64,000 bases of DNA, from positions 5,456,001 through 5,520,000 of the forward strand of contig NZ_CP129613.1 of NCBI RefSeq assembly GCF_030486405.1. Reading direction: 5' to 3'. Both the position numbers and the translations under genes were made by a program. Under the pieces are notes generated by a model that searched no databases, was not told where the DNA came from, and saw nothing but the letters and a program-made list of their open reading frames with translations. The stretch comes from Mycolicibacterium sp. HK-90 (GTDB taxonomy: Bacteria; Actinomycetota; Actinomycetes; Mycobacteriales; Mycobacteriaceae). Positions 1 to 6,953 of the stretch are shown one piece after another. Within the stretch, counting starts at the first letter, position 1, and each line of letters opens with the position of its first letter.

Positions 1-447
1 GTGGACGTGCGGGGGCCGCGGTTCGCGGCCTGGGTGACCACCGCGGTCCTGATCGCCACCCTGCTGGTCGCCGGTGCGAGTGAGTCCGCGGCCGCGGTGC
101 TGCTCGGCGCCCAGGCGGCGGTGTTCGCCATCGGCGCCGTCGCAGGACCGCGTCGGCACCCCTACGGCCGGGTGTTCGCCACCTTCGTCGCCCCGCGGCT
201 GGCTCCGGTCACCGAGCGTGAGCCGGTCCCACCGTTGAGGTTCGCGCAACTGGTCGGCTTCGTGTTCGCCGTCATCGGCGCCGTCGGCTTCGCCTTCGGC
301 ATCACCGCCCTCGGCCTGACCGCCACCGCACTGGCGTTGGTGGCAGCCTTCCTGAACGCCGCCTTCGGCATCTGCCTGGGCTGCCAGATCTACCCGCTGG
401 TGGCGCGGCTGCGTCGCTCGGCGGTTCCCACCACCCAACCCGCCTGA
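1..447 (+). CDS. DUF4395 membrane protein (possibly 5'-truncated by window edge)
   Basis: This is a predicted inner-membrane protein of about 148 residues. It opens with an RGPRFAAW segment and shows hydrophobic stretches at roughly residues 12-50 and 80-128. Near the C-terminus it carries CLGCQ, the paired-cysteine signature of the DUF4395 family, which suggests a redox or sulfur-related role. It lies 35 bp upstream of the rhodanese gene on the same strand, as in other mycobacteria, so an operon with cysA2 and sseC is likely. A GTG sits exactly at base 1. RGPRF is close to the usual N-terminus of the family, so this start is plausible, but a start outside the window cannot be excluded. The biochemical function is unknown. 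Confidence 0.8.
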   Translation: MDVRGPRFAAWVTTAVLIATLLVAGASESAAAVLLGAQAAVFAIGAVAGPRRHPYGRVFATFVAPRLAPVTEREPVPPLRFAQLVGFVFAVIGAVGFAFGITALGLTATALALVAAFLNAAFGICLGCQIYPLVARLRRSAVPTTQPA

Positions 448-482
448 AACTCAAACCTGAAGCAACCGAAAGGAATTCGTAC

Positions 483-1319
483 ATGGCACGTTCCGACGTC
501 CTGGTCTCGACCGAGTGGGCCGGGAACAATCTCGATACCGCCGGCGTGGTGTTCGTCGAGGTCGACGAGAACACCAGCGCCTACGACGACGAGGGCCACA
601 TCCCCGGCGCCGTCAAGCTGGACTGGCGCGACGATCTGCAGGACGCGGTCAAGCGTGACTTCGTCGACCAGCAGCAGTTCTCGAAGTTGTTGTCCGACAA
701 GGGCATCAGCAACGACGACACGGTGGTCCTCTACGGCGGCAACAACAACTGGTTCGCGGCCTACGCCTACTGGTACTTCAAGCTGTACGGCCACAACGAC
801 GTCAAGCTGCTCGACGGTGGCCGCAAGCGCTGGCAGCTCGACGCCCGCCCCCTGGTCAAGGACGCCGTCAGCCGGCCTGCCACCACGTACACGGCCGCGG
901 CACCCGACAACAACATCCGCGCCTTCCGCGACGAGGTCATCGCCGCGATCGGCGCGAAGAACCTGGTCGACGTGCGTTCCCCTGACGAGTTCTCCGGCAA
1001 GATCCTGGCCCCGGCGCATCTTCCGCAGGAGCAGAGCCAGCGGCCCGGGCATATCCCCGGCGCCATCAACGTTCCGTGGAGCAAGGCAGCCAACGAAGAC
1101 GGCACCTTCAAGTCGGACGAAGATCTGGCCGAGCTGTACAAGGCGGCCGGCCTGGACGGCGCGAAGGAGACCATCGCCTACTGCCGGATCGGTGAGCGTT
1201 CGTCGCACACCTGGTTCGTGCTGCAGGAACTGCTGGGACACCAGAACGTCAAGAACTACGACGGCAGTTGGACGGAATACGGCTCCCTGGTGGGCGCCCC
1301 GATAGAGTTGGGAAGTTGA
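483..1319 (+). CDS. cysA2: Thiosulfate sulfurtransferase (rhodanese), CysA2 type
   Basis: This cytosolic tandem-domain rhodanese of 278 residues transfers sulfane sulfur from thiosulfate to cyanide or a thiol acceptor. The N-terminal domain (about 1-140) is the inactive copy. The C-terminal domain carries the active-site loop CRIGERS, with the catalytic cysteine at residue 234 preceded by IAY. Length and motif match the mycobacterial CysA2/CysA3 proteins (277 aa). It starts at ATG 483 after AAAGGA and is followed after one base by the DUF1416 gene, so the two are cotranscribed. The CysA name is historical; this is not the sulfate-permease ATPase. Confidence 0.93.
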   Translation: MARSDVLVSTEWAGNNLDTAGVVFVEVDENTSAYDDEGHIPGAVKLDWRDDLQDAVKRDFVDQQQFSKLLSDKGISNDDTVVLYGGNNNWFAAYAYWYFKLYGHNDVKLLDGGRKRWQLDARPLVKDAVSRPATTYTAAAPDNNIRAFRDEVIAAIGAKNLVDVRSPDEFSGKILAPAHLPQEQSQRPGHIPGAINVPWSKAANEDGTFKSDEDLAELYKAAGLDGAKETIAYCRIGERSSHTWFVLQELLGHQNVKNYDGSWTEYGSLVGAPIELGS

Positions 1320-1320
1320 T

Positions 1321-1623
1321 ATGTGCTCAGCACCGAAGCAAGGACTGACGTTGCCCGCCGGCGTCGACCTGGAGAAGGAAACCGTGATCACCGGTCGTGT
1401 GGTCGACGGCTCCGGCCAGGCGGTCGGCGGTGCCTTCGTGCGCCTGCTGGACTCCAGCGACGAGTTCACCGCTGAGGTCGTCGCCTCGGCAACCGGTGAC
1501 TTCCGGTTCTTCGCCGCCCCGGGCACCTGGACGCTGCGCGCCCTGTCCCCCGCGGGCAACGGCGACGCCAGCGTGGCCCCGTCCGGCGCCGGCATCCACG
1601 AGGTCGACGTCAAGGTCGCCTAG
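1321..1623 (+). CDS. sseC: DUF1416 protein SseC
   Basis: This 100-residue protein corresponds to SseC of mycobacteria, the constant partner of rhodanese genes. The first residues include a cysteine (MCSAPKQG). The rest reads as a small all-beta, transthyretin-like fold: VITGRVVDGSGQAVGGAFVRLLD, the T-G-D-F-R-F-F turn and a final EVDVKV strand. It starts one base after the cysA2 stop, which indicates translational coupling. A role in sulfur transfer alongside the rhodanese is inferred from this conserved pairing only; no catalytic motif is visible. Confidence 0.88.
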   Translation: MCSAPKQGLTLPAGVDLEKETVITGRVVDGSGQAVGGAFVRLLDSSDEFTAEVVASATGDFRFFAAPGTWTLRALSPAGNGDASVAPSGAGIHEVDVKVA

Positions 1624-1634
1624 CGCCTCCGCTT

Positions 1635-1691
1635 CGAACGTGGGCTTGTGTACGAGGATTCGTCCGTATTTCGCACACAAGCCCACGTTCG
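1635..1691 (+). terminator. 17-bp perfect hairpin after sseC
   Basis: CGAACGTGGGCTTGTGT at 1635-1651 is exactly complementary to 1675-1691, with a 23-nt loop. It begins 12 bases after the sseC stop and ends just before the -10 of the next transcription unit. There is no U-tract, which is common for mycobacterial terminators. It is one of several similar elements in the window. Confidence 0.65.
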
Positions 1692-1711
1692 GCTGAGAAA
1701 AGAACAGGAAC

Positions 1712-1717
1712 TAGACT
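1712..1717 (+). promoter_or_regulatory. -10 hexamer TAGACT for a leaderless start at 1725
   Basis: TAGACT fits the mycobacterial TAnnnT -10 element. Seven bases separate it from GTG 1725, so transcription would begin at or within one base of the start codon. No clear -35 is visible. Confidence 0.6.
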
Positions 1718-1724
1718 CACTCCC

Positions 1725-1823
1725 GTGGTGCTCTTCTTCGAGATAATGCTCGTCGCGGCCGTCGTGGTCATCACGTGGTTCGCGTTGTACGCGCTGTACC
1801 GCCTCGTCACCGACGAGTCGTGA
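1725..1823 (+). CDS. 32-residue single-span membrane peptide coupled to nitrobindin
   Basis: The ORF begins at GTG 1725 with [10 protein letters not shown], has one hydrophobic helix spanning about residues 2-24, and ends in YRLVTDES. Two facts support it. A TAGACT -10 box lies 7 nt upstream, giving a leaderless start. Its TGA also overlaps the GTG of the nitrobindin gene (GTGA), the usual form of translational coupling. It is too short for most gene finders. A helper or membrane anchor for the downstream heme protein is one guess; alternatively it is a leader peptide that sets nitrobindin translation. Confidence 0.6.
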   Translation: MVLFFEIMLVAAVVVITWFALYALYRLVTDES

Positions 1824-2503
1824 CCTCCGACCGAGACATTCCAGCCGAAGCCTCCGTCCCAGAGCCGGGCTCCGGTGACCGAGCCGTAGCGGCAGCCGCC
1901 GAGCGGGCCAAGGCCACCGCCGCCCGCAACATTCCGGCCTTCGACGATCTGCCGATACCTGCCGATACCGCCAACCTGCGCGACGGCGTCGAACTCAACG
2001 ATGCGCTCTTGGCGCTGTTGCCGTTGGTCGGCGTCTGGCGTGGTGAAGGCGAAGGCCGCGACACCGAAGGTGACTACCGGTTCGGCCAGCAGATCGTGGT
2101 CTCCCACGACGGCGGCGACTATCTGAACTGGGACTCCCGGTCCTGGCGCCTGACGGAATCGGGTGAGTACGCCTCCCCCGGCCTGCGCGAAACCGGTTTC
2201 TGGCGTTTCGTCACCGACCCCGACGATCCGGCCGGCCGCGACGAGTCGCAGGCCATCGAGCTGTTGCTGGCCCATTCGGCCGGCTATGTGGAGCTGTTCT
2301 ACGGCAAGCCCCTGACCCAGGCCTCCTGGGAGCTGGTCACCGATGCACTGGCCCGAAGCAAGTCCGGGCAACTCGTCGGCGGCGCCAAGCGGCTCTACGG
2401 GATCGTCGAAGGCGGCGATCTGGGCTACGTCGAGGAACGCGTGGATGCCGACGGCGGTCTGGTACCGCATCTCTCGGCCCGGCTGTCGAGGTTCGTCGGC
2501 TGA
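1820..2503 (+). CDS. Nitrobindin-like heme protein / peroxynitrite isomerase
   Basis: This predicted cytosolic beta-barrel heme protein of the nitrobindin (THAP4 C-terminal/FABP-like) family matches M. tuberculosis Rv0813c in position and length (227 versus 226 aa as I recall). After about 55 variable residues come [11 protein letters not shown] (the G-x-W-x-G-x-G entry strand), W-R-F-V-T, and a C-terminal PHLSARLSR segment that supplies the expected proximal histidine. Members bind ferric heme and isomerise peroxynitrite to nitrate. I place the start at GTG 1820, overlapping the stop of the 32-aa peptide. An in-frame GTG at 1775 would add 15 residues that lie inside that peptide's frame and look non-coding. 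Confidence 0.85.
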   Translation: MTSDRDIPAEASVPEPGSGDRAVAAAAERAKATAARNIPAFDDLPIPADTANLRDGVELNDALLALLPLVGVWRGEGEGRDTEGDYRFGQQIVVSHDGGDYLNWDSRSWRLTESGEYASPGLRETGFWRFVTDPDDPAGRDESQAIELLLAHSAGYVELFYGKPLTQASWELVTDALARSKSGQLVGGAKRLYGIVEGGDLGYVEERVDADGGLVPHLSARLSRFVG

Positions 2504-2751
2504 TGCGGCGACCGATCATCGCGGCAGGCCTGCTTGCCGCAGCAGCTGTTCTCGGCGCGTGCTCGTCCGAAGGCCCCCAGCCGGCTCCCACCTCGCCGCC
2601 GGCCGAGCACGGCAGTTACGCCCATTGCCTGTCCGAGCACGGCGTTCCGGCCGCACCGGGTCCGATGGTGGGCCCGCCATCGGGAGTCGACGAGCAGACC
2701 TGGCAAGACGCCACCGAGGCGTGTTCGACGCTGGCTCCCGGCCCGAGCTGA
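2503..2751 (+). CDS. Small predicted lipoprotein
   Basis: This 82-residue protein has a clear lipoprotein signal: MRRP, a hydrophobic run, and the lipobox LGAC with the acylated cysteine at residue 20. The mature part is proline-rich, then holds two further cysteines (in AHCLSEHG and EACSTL) that could form a disulfide. ATG 2503 overlaps the nitrobindin stop by one base, so it is expressed from the same message. I do not recognise the family. Surface attachment is inferred from the lipobox. Confidence 0.75.
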   Translation: MRRPIIAAGLLAAAAVLGACSSEGPQPAPTSPPAEHGSYAHCLSEHGVPAAPGPMVGPPSGVDEQTWQDATEACSTLAPGPS

Positions 2752-2780
2752 CACCCACCGAGCGCACCAGGTTCGGCCTG

Positions 2781-2845
2781 CCCCAGACATGGGGCGGCCC
2801 CCGAGCCTTGGTACCTGGTTGGACAGACCGAGGGGCTCGGGGGCC
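2781..2845. terminator. Stacked hairpins between convergent genes
   Basis: CCCC-agacat-GGGG (2781-2794) is followed by GGCCCCCGAGCC at 2796-2807, which pairs perfectly with 2834-2845. The stem can extend inward through TTGGT/ACCGA with a bulge. The element lies between the lipoprotein gene and the oppositely oriented aminotransferase and probably ends transcription of the lipoprotein unit. Confidence 0.55.
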
Positions 2846-2846
2846 G

Positions 2847-2912
2847 GGTGGCTGCGGGGAATTCGCCAGCGCGCTGCAGGCAATACCCCGGCGCTGCTAG
2901 CGGGCAGCCACC
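2847..2912. other. Structured segment with nested complementarity
   Basis: GGTGGCTGC at 2847-2855 pairs with GCAGCCACC at 2904-2912. The enclosed bases hold GGGG/CCCC and the self-complementary CAGCGCGCTG. On the minus strand it follows a 12-codon ORF with a strong ribosome site. It may be part of a small RNA or a terminator; no known riboswitch was recognised. Confidence 0.35.
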
Positions 2913-2935
2913 TCACATGTCCATAAGTCACTCAA
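2897..2935 (-). CDS. Possible 12-codon micro-ORF with a near-perfect Shine-Dalgarno
   Basis: On the minus strand AAGGAGGTGG (2954-2945) is followed after 9 bases by TTG 2935 and an ORF reading MSDLWTCEVAAR, stop. The ribosome site is the strongest I see in the window, yet it lies downstream of the aminotransferase gene and precedes no annotated minus-strand gene. The peptide holds one Trp and one Cys. It is followed by the paired arms at 2912-2847 and then the 2845-2796 hairpin. It could be a leader-like peptide, a tiny secreted or regulatory peptide, or chance. A longer ORF in another frame (MTYGHV..., GTG 2931) shares the same ribosome site. Confidence 0.3.
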   Translation of the reverse strand: MSDLWTCEVAAR

Positions 2936-3014
2936 TTTGACGGACCACCTCCTTCCCTGTGTGCCCACGAAGGTACCCCCGTCCGCGCACCCCGACAAGC
3001 GATTTATTCGCAGC

Positions 3015-3893
3015 TCAGCGGTCGCTCGTCAGCGCGGTGTCAACCAGGCCGGCGATGTCGGCGGCCAGCGGCGCATCGGGTAGCCGCTGCCCGTCCAGGG
3101 TGTGCACGCGGGCCGCCAGGGTGATGCTCGACACCAACCAAACTCCTTGTGCGGTAAGCAGATCCGCGGGCTTGAGGGCACGGAAGTCGCAGTCATAACC
3201 CTTGTTGCGGGCTACCTCGAACAGCGCCTGCTGAGTTGTTCCGCGCAGGATCGGGTACCACGGCGGAGGGGTGAGCAGCAGCGGATGACCTTCGGCCCCC
3301 GCGGTGGCGATCACCACCGTCGAGCGGGGGCCCTCAAGCAGATAGCCGTCGGAGCTGACGAAGATGACGTCACCGGCGCCCTGGCGTTCGGCATGCCGCA
3401 GCGCCGCCATGTTCACCGCGTAGGACAGCGTCTTGGCACCGGCCGCCAGCCACGGCATGTCGCTGGCTCCGAGGGGCAGTCCGCGGTCGAGGGTGATCGC
3501 CGCCAGCCCGTCGCGGCGCGCCCCGGCGACACGGTCGGCCAGGGCGCCGATGGTGGCGAACGCCGTGGGAGGACCGCCGCTCTCGCGTCCCCGGCTGTAC
3601 ACCAGCCGGAGCACGCCCTCGCCGTCGTGGTCGGCGGCCCAGCGGCCGGCACCGGTGGCCACCGCCGCGCGCCACGCGTCCAGGTCGGGCGCGGGCAGAT
3701 CCAGCATCTTGGCGGACTGGGTGAGCCGGGCCAGGTGCGCCTCGAGCAGGCAGGGCCTGCCGTCACGCACCAGCAGCGTCTCGAAAACCCCGTCACCACG
3801 CACCGCGGCCAGGTCGTCGGCGTGCAGCAGCGGGGCGTCGGGATCGTGGATCCGCCCGTCAAGGGTGACCAGCACGGCTGGTGGGCTTGCCAT
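3015..3893 (-). CDS. Class IV aminotransferase, PabC-like (aminodeoxychorismate lyase family)
   Basis: This cytosolic PLP enzyme of fold-type IV has about 292 residues and matches Rv0812. Visible family features are HADDLAAVRGDGVFETLLV near residue 25, the PLP lysine in AAGAKTLSYAVNMAALRH (about residue 154), and LLEGPRSTVVIA, whose glutamate contacts PLP. Family members convert aminodeoxychorismate to p-aminobenzoate and pyruvate for folate synthesis, or transaminate branched or D-amino acids; sequence alone does not decide. It is divergent from the folate-binding YgfZ-like gene, which favours a folate link. ATG 3893 is preferred. An ATG at 3914 would add MSLRWPP and lies upstream of the plausible -10 TACGCT (3907-3902). 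Confidence 0.85.
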   Translation of the reverse strand: MASPPAVLVTLDGRIHDPDAPLLHADDLAAVRGDGVFETLLVRDGRPCLLEAHLARLTQSAKMLDLPAPDLDAWRAAVATGAGRWAADHDGEGVLRLVYSRGRESGGPPTAFATIGALADRVAGARRDGLAAITLDRGLPLGASDMPWLAAGAKTLSYAVNMAALRHAERQGAGDVIFVSSDGYLLEGPRSTVVIATAGAEGHPLLLTPPPWYPILRGTTQQALFEVARNKGYDCDFRALKPADLLTAQGVWLVSSITLAARVHTLDGQRLPDAPLAADIAGLVDTALTSDR

Positions 3894-3917
3894 GGGTGGC
3901 CAGCGTAGCGACAAACG

Positions 3918-3923
3918 TAGAGT
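3918..3923 (+). promoter_or_regulatory. -10 hexamer TAGAGT, leaderless start of the ygfZ-like gene
   Basis: TAGAGT is followed by 6 bases and then ATG 3930, so the transcript is predicted to begin with the start codon. Confidence 0.6.
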
Positions 3924-3929
3924 TGGCCT

Positions 3930-5030
3930 ATGACTGCACTACCGTCCGCGGTTCCGGCGCCCGAGACCGGACCCGACGCCGGCGCTGTCTGGCATTACGG
4001 TGATCCGCTCGGTGAGCAACGGGCCGCTGCCGACACGGCGATCCTGGTGGACCGGTCGCACCGCGCGGTGCTGACGCTGACCGGCAAGGACCGCCAGACG
4101 TGGCTACACAGCATCTCCAGCCAGCACGTCAGTGCACTGCCCGAAGGCGCCGTCGCCGAGAACCTGAGCCTGGACCTGCAGGGCCGGGTGGAAGACCACT
4201 GGATCCAGACCGATCTCGGCGGCACCACCTACCTGGACACCGAGCCGTGGCGGGGCGAACCCTTGCTGGCGTACCTCCGCAAGATGGTGTTCTGGGCCGA
4301 CGTCCAGATCGAGCCCGCGGATCTGGCGGTGCTGTCCCTGCTCGGCCCCGGGCTGGCGGATGAGCAGGTCATCAAGGCCCTGGGTGGTGACACGCTGCCG
4401 CAGGAGTCGACGGCGGTGCCGCTGCCCGGCGGCGGATTCGTGCGACGCCTGCCCGCTGCCGGCATCGAAGTGGACCTGGTGGTGCCCCGGGAGTTGGTCG
4501 CCGAATACGTCCAGCGCCTGACCGCCGCCGGGGTGCGGCCGGCCGGTGTCTGGGCCTATGAGGCACACCGGGTGGCGGCCGGACGTCCCCGGCTGGGCGT
4601 GGACACCGATGAGCGGACCATCCCGCACGAGGTCGGCTGGATCGGTGGGCCCGGCGTCGGGGCAGTCCACCTCGACAAGGGCTGCTACCGCGGCCAGGAG
4701 ACTGTCGCTCGGGTGCACAACCTGGGCAAACCACCCCGGATGCTGGTGATCCTCCAGCTCGATGGCGCCTCGGACCGACCGGTGACCGGCGATCCGGTGA
4801 CCGCAGGCGGGCGCAACGTCGGCCGGATCGGCACGGTCGTCGAGCACGCCGACGACGGTCCGATCGCGCTGGCCCTGGTCAAGCGGAGCTTGCCGGTGGA
4901 CACCGAGCTGATCGCCGGCGCCGAAGCACAGGCACCCGCGGTGATCGACCCGGATTCGATGCCGGAGGCGGATGCCACCGCCGGCGCCGGGCGCGCGGCC
5001 GTGGACCGGTTGCGCGGTGGCGCCCGGTAG
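3930..5030 (+). CDS. ygfZ: YgfZ/GcvT-like folate-binding protein
   Basis: This 366-residue protein matches Rv0811c. It has the aminomethyltransferase-like fold, and near residue 251 the YgfZ signature K-G-C-Y-R-G-Q-E followed by TVARVHNLGKPPR. The cysteine in that motif separates YgfZ from true glycine-cleavage T proteins. YgfZ homologues bind tetrahydrofolate and help maintain or assemble certain Fe-S enzymes. The start at ATG 3930 is fixed by a TAGAGT box 6 nt upstream. Divergence from a PabC-like gene fits a folate context. Substrate and client enzymes are not visible. Confidence 0.85.
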   Translation: MTALPSAVPAPETGPDAGAVWHYGDPLGEQRAAADTAILVDRSHRAVLTLTGKDRQTWLHSISSQHVSALPEGAVAENLSLDLQGRVEDHWIQTDLGGTTYLDTEPWRGEPLLAYLRKMVFWADVQIEPADLAVLSLLGPGLADEQVIKALGGDTLPQESTAVPLPGGGFVRRLPAAGIEVDLVVPRELVAEYVQRLTAAGVRPAGVWAYEAHRVAAGRPRLGVDTDERTIPHEVGWIGGPGVGAVHLDKGCYRGQETVARVHNLGKPPRMLVILQLDGASDRPVTGDPVTAGGRNVGRIGTVVEHADDGPIALALVKRSLPVDTELIAGAEAQAPAVIDPDSMPEADATAGAGRAAVDRLRGGAR

Positions 5031-5048
5031 GCGCCGTCGCCGGCCGGG

Positions 5049-5249
5049 TCAGCTGTCCTGCATGAGCGCTCGATAACGGTCCGGGCGGCTGCGTCTGACC
5101 CGCTCGGCGACGAGGATGCCCGCGGCGAAGATCGCCACGATGAGCCCGCCGAGCACCACCGCAGTGCTGGTGCTGCCGACCAGCAGCGAGAAGTTGCCGA
5201 TCACCAGAAGCAGGATCGCGGTGAGTCCGGCCATCCCGGCCCGCGACAT
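5049..5249 (-). CDS. Small two-helix membrane protein
   Basis: This 66-residue ORF starts at ATG 5249 with MSRAGMAGLTAILLLVIGN. Two hydrophobic helices (about 6-25 and 29-47) are followed by a basic tail AERVRRSRPDRYRALMQDS. The reading frame stays open upstream to ATG 5303, but those 18 codons lie opposite an alcohol-dehydrogenase remnant and are unlikely to be coding. The gene is convergent with ygfZ and its 5' end touches the remnant. Function unknown. Confidence 0.55.
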   Translation of the reverse strand: MSRAGMAGLTAILLLVIGNFSLLVGSTSTAVVLGGLIVAIFAAGILVAERVRRSRPDRYRALMQDS

Positions 5250-5400
5250 CCCCCGGTACGCACAGTTGTGGCAGGAGGGGAAACTGCCGGTGGAGAAGCT
5301 CATATCCAGCAGGATCAGGCTCGATCAGATCAACGAGGCGATGGATCGGCTGGCCGACGGTCAGGCCATCCGACAGGTCATACTCTTCGACCGGGCGTGA
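5245..5400 (+). pseudogene. C-terminal remnant of a zinc alcohol dehydrogenase
   Basis: In frame from GAC 5245 the sequence reads DIPRYAQLWQEGKLPVEKL, then an RIRLDQINEAMDRL segment, then GQAIRQVILF and a stop at 5400. This is the typical last 50 residues of a medium-chain Zn alcohol dehydrogenase (compare DIPQLLSMYKAGRLNLDDM and KLEQINDGYADML in the intact gene at 56437-57570). The other 320 or so residues, including the zinc and NAD sites, are absent. Upstream of 5245 the homology stops abruptly at the small membrane gene. It is a decayed end of a lost gene, different in sequence from the intact adhB here. Confidence 0.75.
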
Positions 5401-5469
5401 ACCGTTCGATTTGGCGTGTTCCGGACCACCGTGAGGCAGGGCCTGACAGCACTTCGCGGGCGGGCACGG

Positions 5470-5475
5470 TAAAGT
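5470..5475 (+). promoter_or_regulatory. Candidate -10 TAAAGT for DUF3073 gene
   Basis: TAAAGT at this position would give a leader of about 75 nt before ATG 5556. The leader holds complementary CGGAGC (5505-5510)/GCTCCG and ends in a GGGGG-TC-CCCCC palindrome directly before the start codon, which could mask ribosome access. No good -35 is seen. Confidence 0.4.
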
Positions 5476-5555
5476 GTTGGCAGGACAATAAAGACACACA
5501 GATCGGAGCCGCCTAGCAATTGGGCCGCTCCGTTATTGCGCGAGGGGGTCCCCCC

Positions 5556-5729
5556 ATGGGCCGCGGCCGGGCGAAGGCAAAGCAGACCAAGGTGGCACGT
5601 GAGTTGAAGTACAGCTCACCGAACACCGACTTCAGTCAGCTCCAACGTGAGCTGTCGGGATCTCCCGATTCCGGCGACGTCAATGACGACGCCGATGAGT
5701 GGTCGGGTGAGGATGACTGGCGGCGCTGA
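5556..5729 (+). CDS. DUF3073 small conserved protein
   Basis: This 57-residue protein matches Rv0810c. It starts MGRGRAKAKQTKVARELKYS, a basic N-terminus, then SPNTDFSQLQREL, and ends in an acidic tail (DVNDDADEW..EDDWRR). I use ATG 5556, the conserved MGRGRAKAKQ start; an upstream frame from 5520 adds 12 unlikely residues. The charge asymmetry suggests nucleic-acid or ribosome association, but no function is known. It is convergent with purM across a hairpin. Confidence 0.85.
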   Translation: MGRGRAKAKQTKVARELKYSSPNTDFSQLQRELSGSPDSGDVNDDADEWSGEDDWRR

Positions 5730-5762
5730 GCCGCCGGCACTCCGTCCCAAGACTTAGACGCA

Positions 5763-5800
5763 GGTCGCGCTGGTTGCGCAAGACGCTTACCAGCGCGACC
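5763..5800. terminator. 12-bp hairpin between DUF3073 gene and purM
   Basis: GGTCGCGCTGGT (5763-5774) pairs perfectly with 5789-5800 around a 14-nt loop, between two convergent genes. On the plus strand it is followed by TTGTCTACTGTCT. It can act in both directions. Confidence 0.7.
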
Positions 5801-5811
5801 TTGTCTACTGT

Positions 5812-6903
5812 CTAGAACCGCGGATGCTGTCCGACCAGCTGGGCGCGCACACTGTCCTTGCCGCCCTTCTTGACGGTTCCCAGCGTCCAGCAGTCCAGGT
5901 GTCGTGCGGTCAGGATGGCCAGCGCGCGGTCGGTGTCCTCCGGGGCCACGACCGCGACCATCCCGACGCCCATGTTGAACGTCTTCTCCATCTCGGCACG
6001 CTCGATGCGGCCGCGCTGGGCGATCATCTGGAACACCGGCGCCGGCGTCCACGTGCCGCGATCCAGTTCTGCGGTCAGACCGTGGGGCACCACGCGCTCC
6101 AGGTTGCCCGCCAGGCCGCCGCCGGTGACGTGGCAGAACGTGCGCACCTGGGTCTCAGCGGCCAGCGCCAGGCAGTCCTTGGCATAGATGCGGGTCGGTT
6201 CCAGGAGCTCCTCACCGAGCGTGCGGCCGAACTCCTCGACGTGGCCGGCCAGGTTCATCCGGTCGATCTCCAGCAGCACCTTGCGGGCCAGGGAGTAGCC
6301 GTTGGAGTGCAGTCCACTGGATTTCATGGCGATGATCACGTCGCCGGGCCGGACCCGGTCGGGCCCGAGCACGTTGTCGGCCTCGACGATGCCCACACCG
6401 GTCGCCGAGATGTCGTAGTGATCGGGTTCCATCAGGCCGGGGTGTTCGGCCGTCTCGCCGCCGAGCAGCGCACAGCCGGCCTGGACGCAGCCCTCGGCGA
6501 TTCCGGACACGATCGCGCTGACCCGTTCCGGCACGGTGCGACCGACGGCGATGTAGTCCTGCAGGAACAGCGGCTCGGCGCCACACACCACGAGGTCGTC
6601 GACCACCATCGCGACCAGGTCCAGGCCGACGGTGTCGTGCTTGTCCATGGCCTGGGCCACGGCGAGCTTGGTGCCCACCCCGTCCGTCGAGGCGGCCAGC
6701 ACCGGCTCGCGGTACCCACCGCGTAAGGCGAACAGCCCGGCAAAGCCGCCCAGGCCACCCCGCACCTCAGGTCGGGTGGCCTTGGCGGCGAGGGGTTTGA
6801 AGAGTTCTACAGCGCGGTCACCGGCCTCGATGTCCACTCCGGCCGATGCGTAGGAAATGCTGCTGTGTTCGGCGATGCCGTGCTGTTCGGCGCCCTTAGT
6901 CAT
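5812..6903 (-). CDS. purM: Phosphoribosylformylglycinamidine cyclo-ligase (AIR synthetase)
   Basis: PurM closes FGAM to 5-aminoimidazole ribotide with ATP, the fifth step of de novo purine synthesis. The 363-residue product shows the family hallmarks: ISYASAGVDIEAGDRAVELFKP near the N-terminus, GGFAGLF, STDGVGTKL (Mg-ATP loop), DLVAMVVDDLVVCGAEPLF, GGETAEHPG and HVTGGGLAGNLERV. The start is ATG 6903 (MTKGAEQHG), matching the 364-aa M. tuberculosis protein. The open frame extends 69 codons upstream into purF but reads as antisense-type sequence. It lies 50 bp downstream of purF and is cotranscribed with it. Confidence 0.95.
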   Translation of the reverse strand: MTKGAEQHGIAEHSSISYASAGVDIEAGDRAVELFKPLAAKATRPEVRGGLGGFAGLFALRGGYREPVLAASTDGVGTKLAVAQAMDKHDTVGLDLVAMVVDDLVVCGAEPLFLQDYIAVGRTVPERVSAIVSGIAEGCVQAGCALLGGETAEHPGLMEPDHYDISATGVGIVEADNVLGPDRVRPGDVIIAMKSSGLHSNGYSLARKVLLEIDRMNLAGHVEEFGRTLGEELLEPTRIYAKDCLALAAETQVRTFCHVTGGGLAGNLERVVPHGLTAELDRGTWTPAPVFQMIAQRGRIERAEMEKTFNMGVGMVAVVAPEDTDRALAILTARHLDCWTLGTVKKGGKDSVRAQLVGQHPRF

Positions 6904-6953
6904 CGCAAGCAAGGCTACCGCCCCGCTGTTGCGGGGGTACAGCGCAGGAGGCG

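Noticed and set aside
1..482. Polycysteine leader ORF described upstream of the cysA2 operon in mycobacteria
   Set aside because: No Cys-rich short ORF is visible between 448 and 482. If present it would lie upstream of base 1, outside the window.
390..1613. 407-residue minus-strand open frame opposite cysA2 and sseC
   Set aside because: It has low-complexity, charged, antisense-type composition, and the opposite strand encodes clear cysA2 and sseC. Many similar long shadows occur in this high-GC sequence and were all left out.
2425..2931. 168-residue minus-strand frame (MTYGHV...) sharing the strong ribosome site at 2945-2954
   Set aside because: Most of it is antisense to the lipoprotein and nitrobindin genes and has no protein-like pattern. 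Only the ribosome site and the 12-codon ORF were kept as a weak candidate.
2752..3014. Riboswitch for the PabC-like gene
   Set aside because: The structured region lies downstream of that gene, not in its leader, and I could not match it to a known aptamer.
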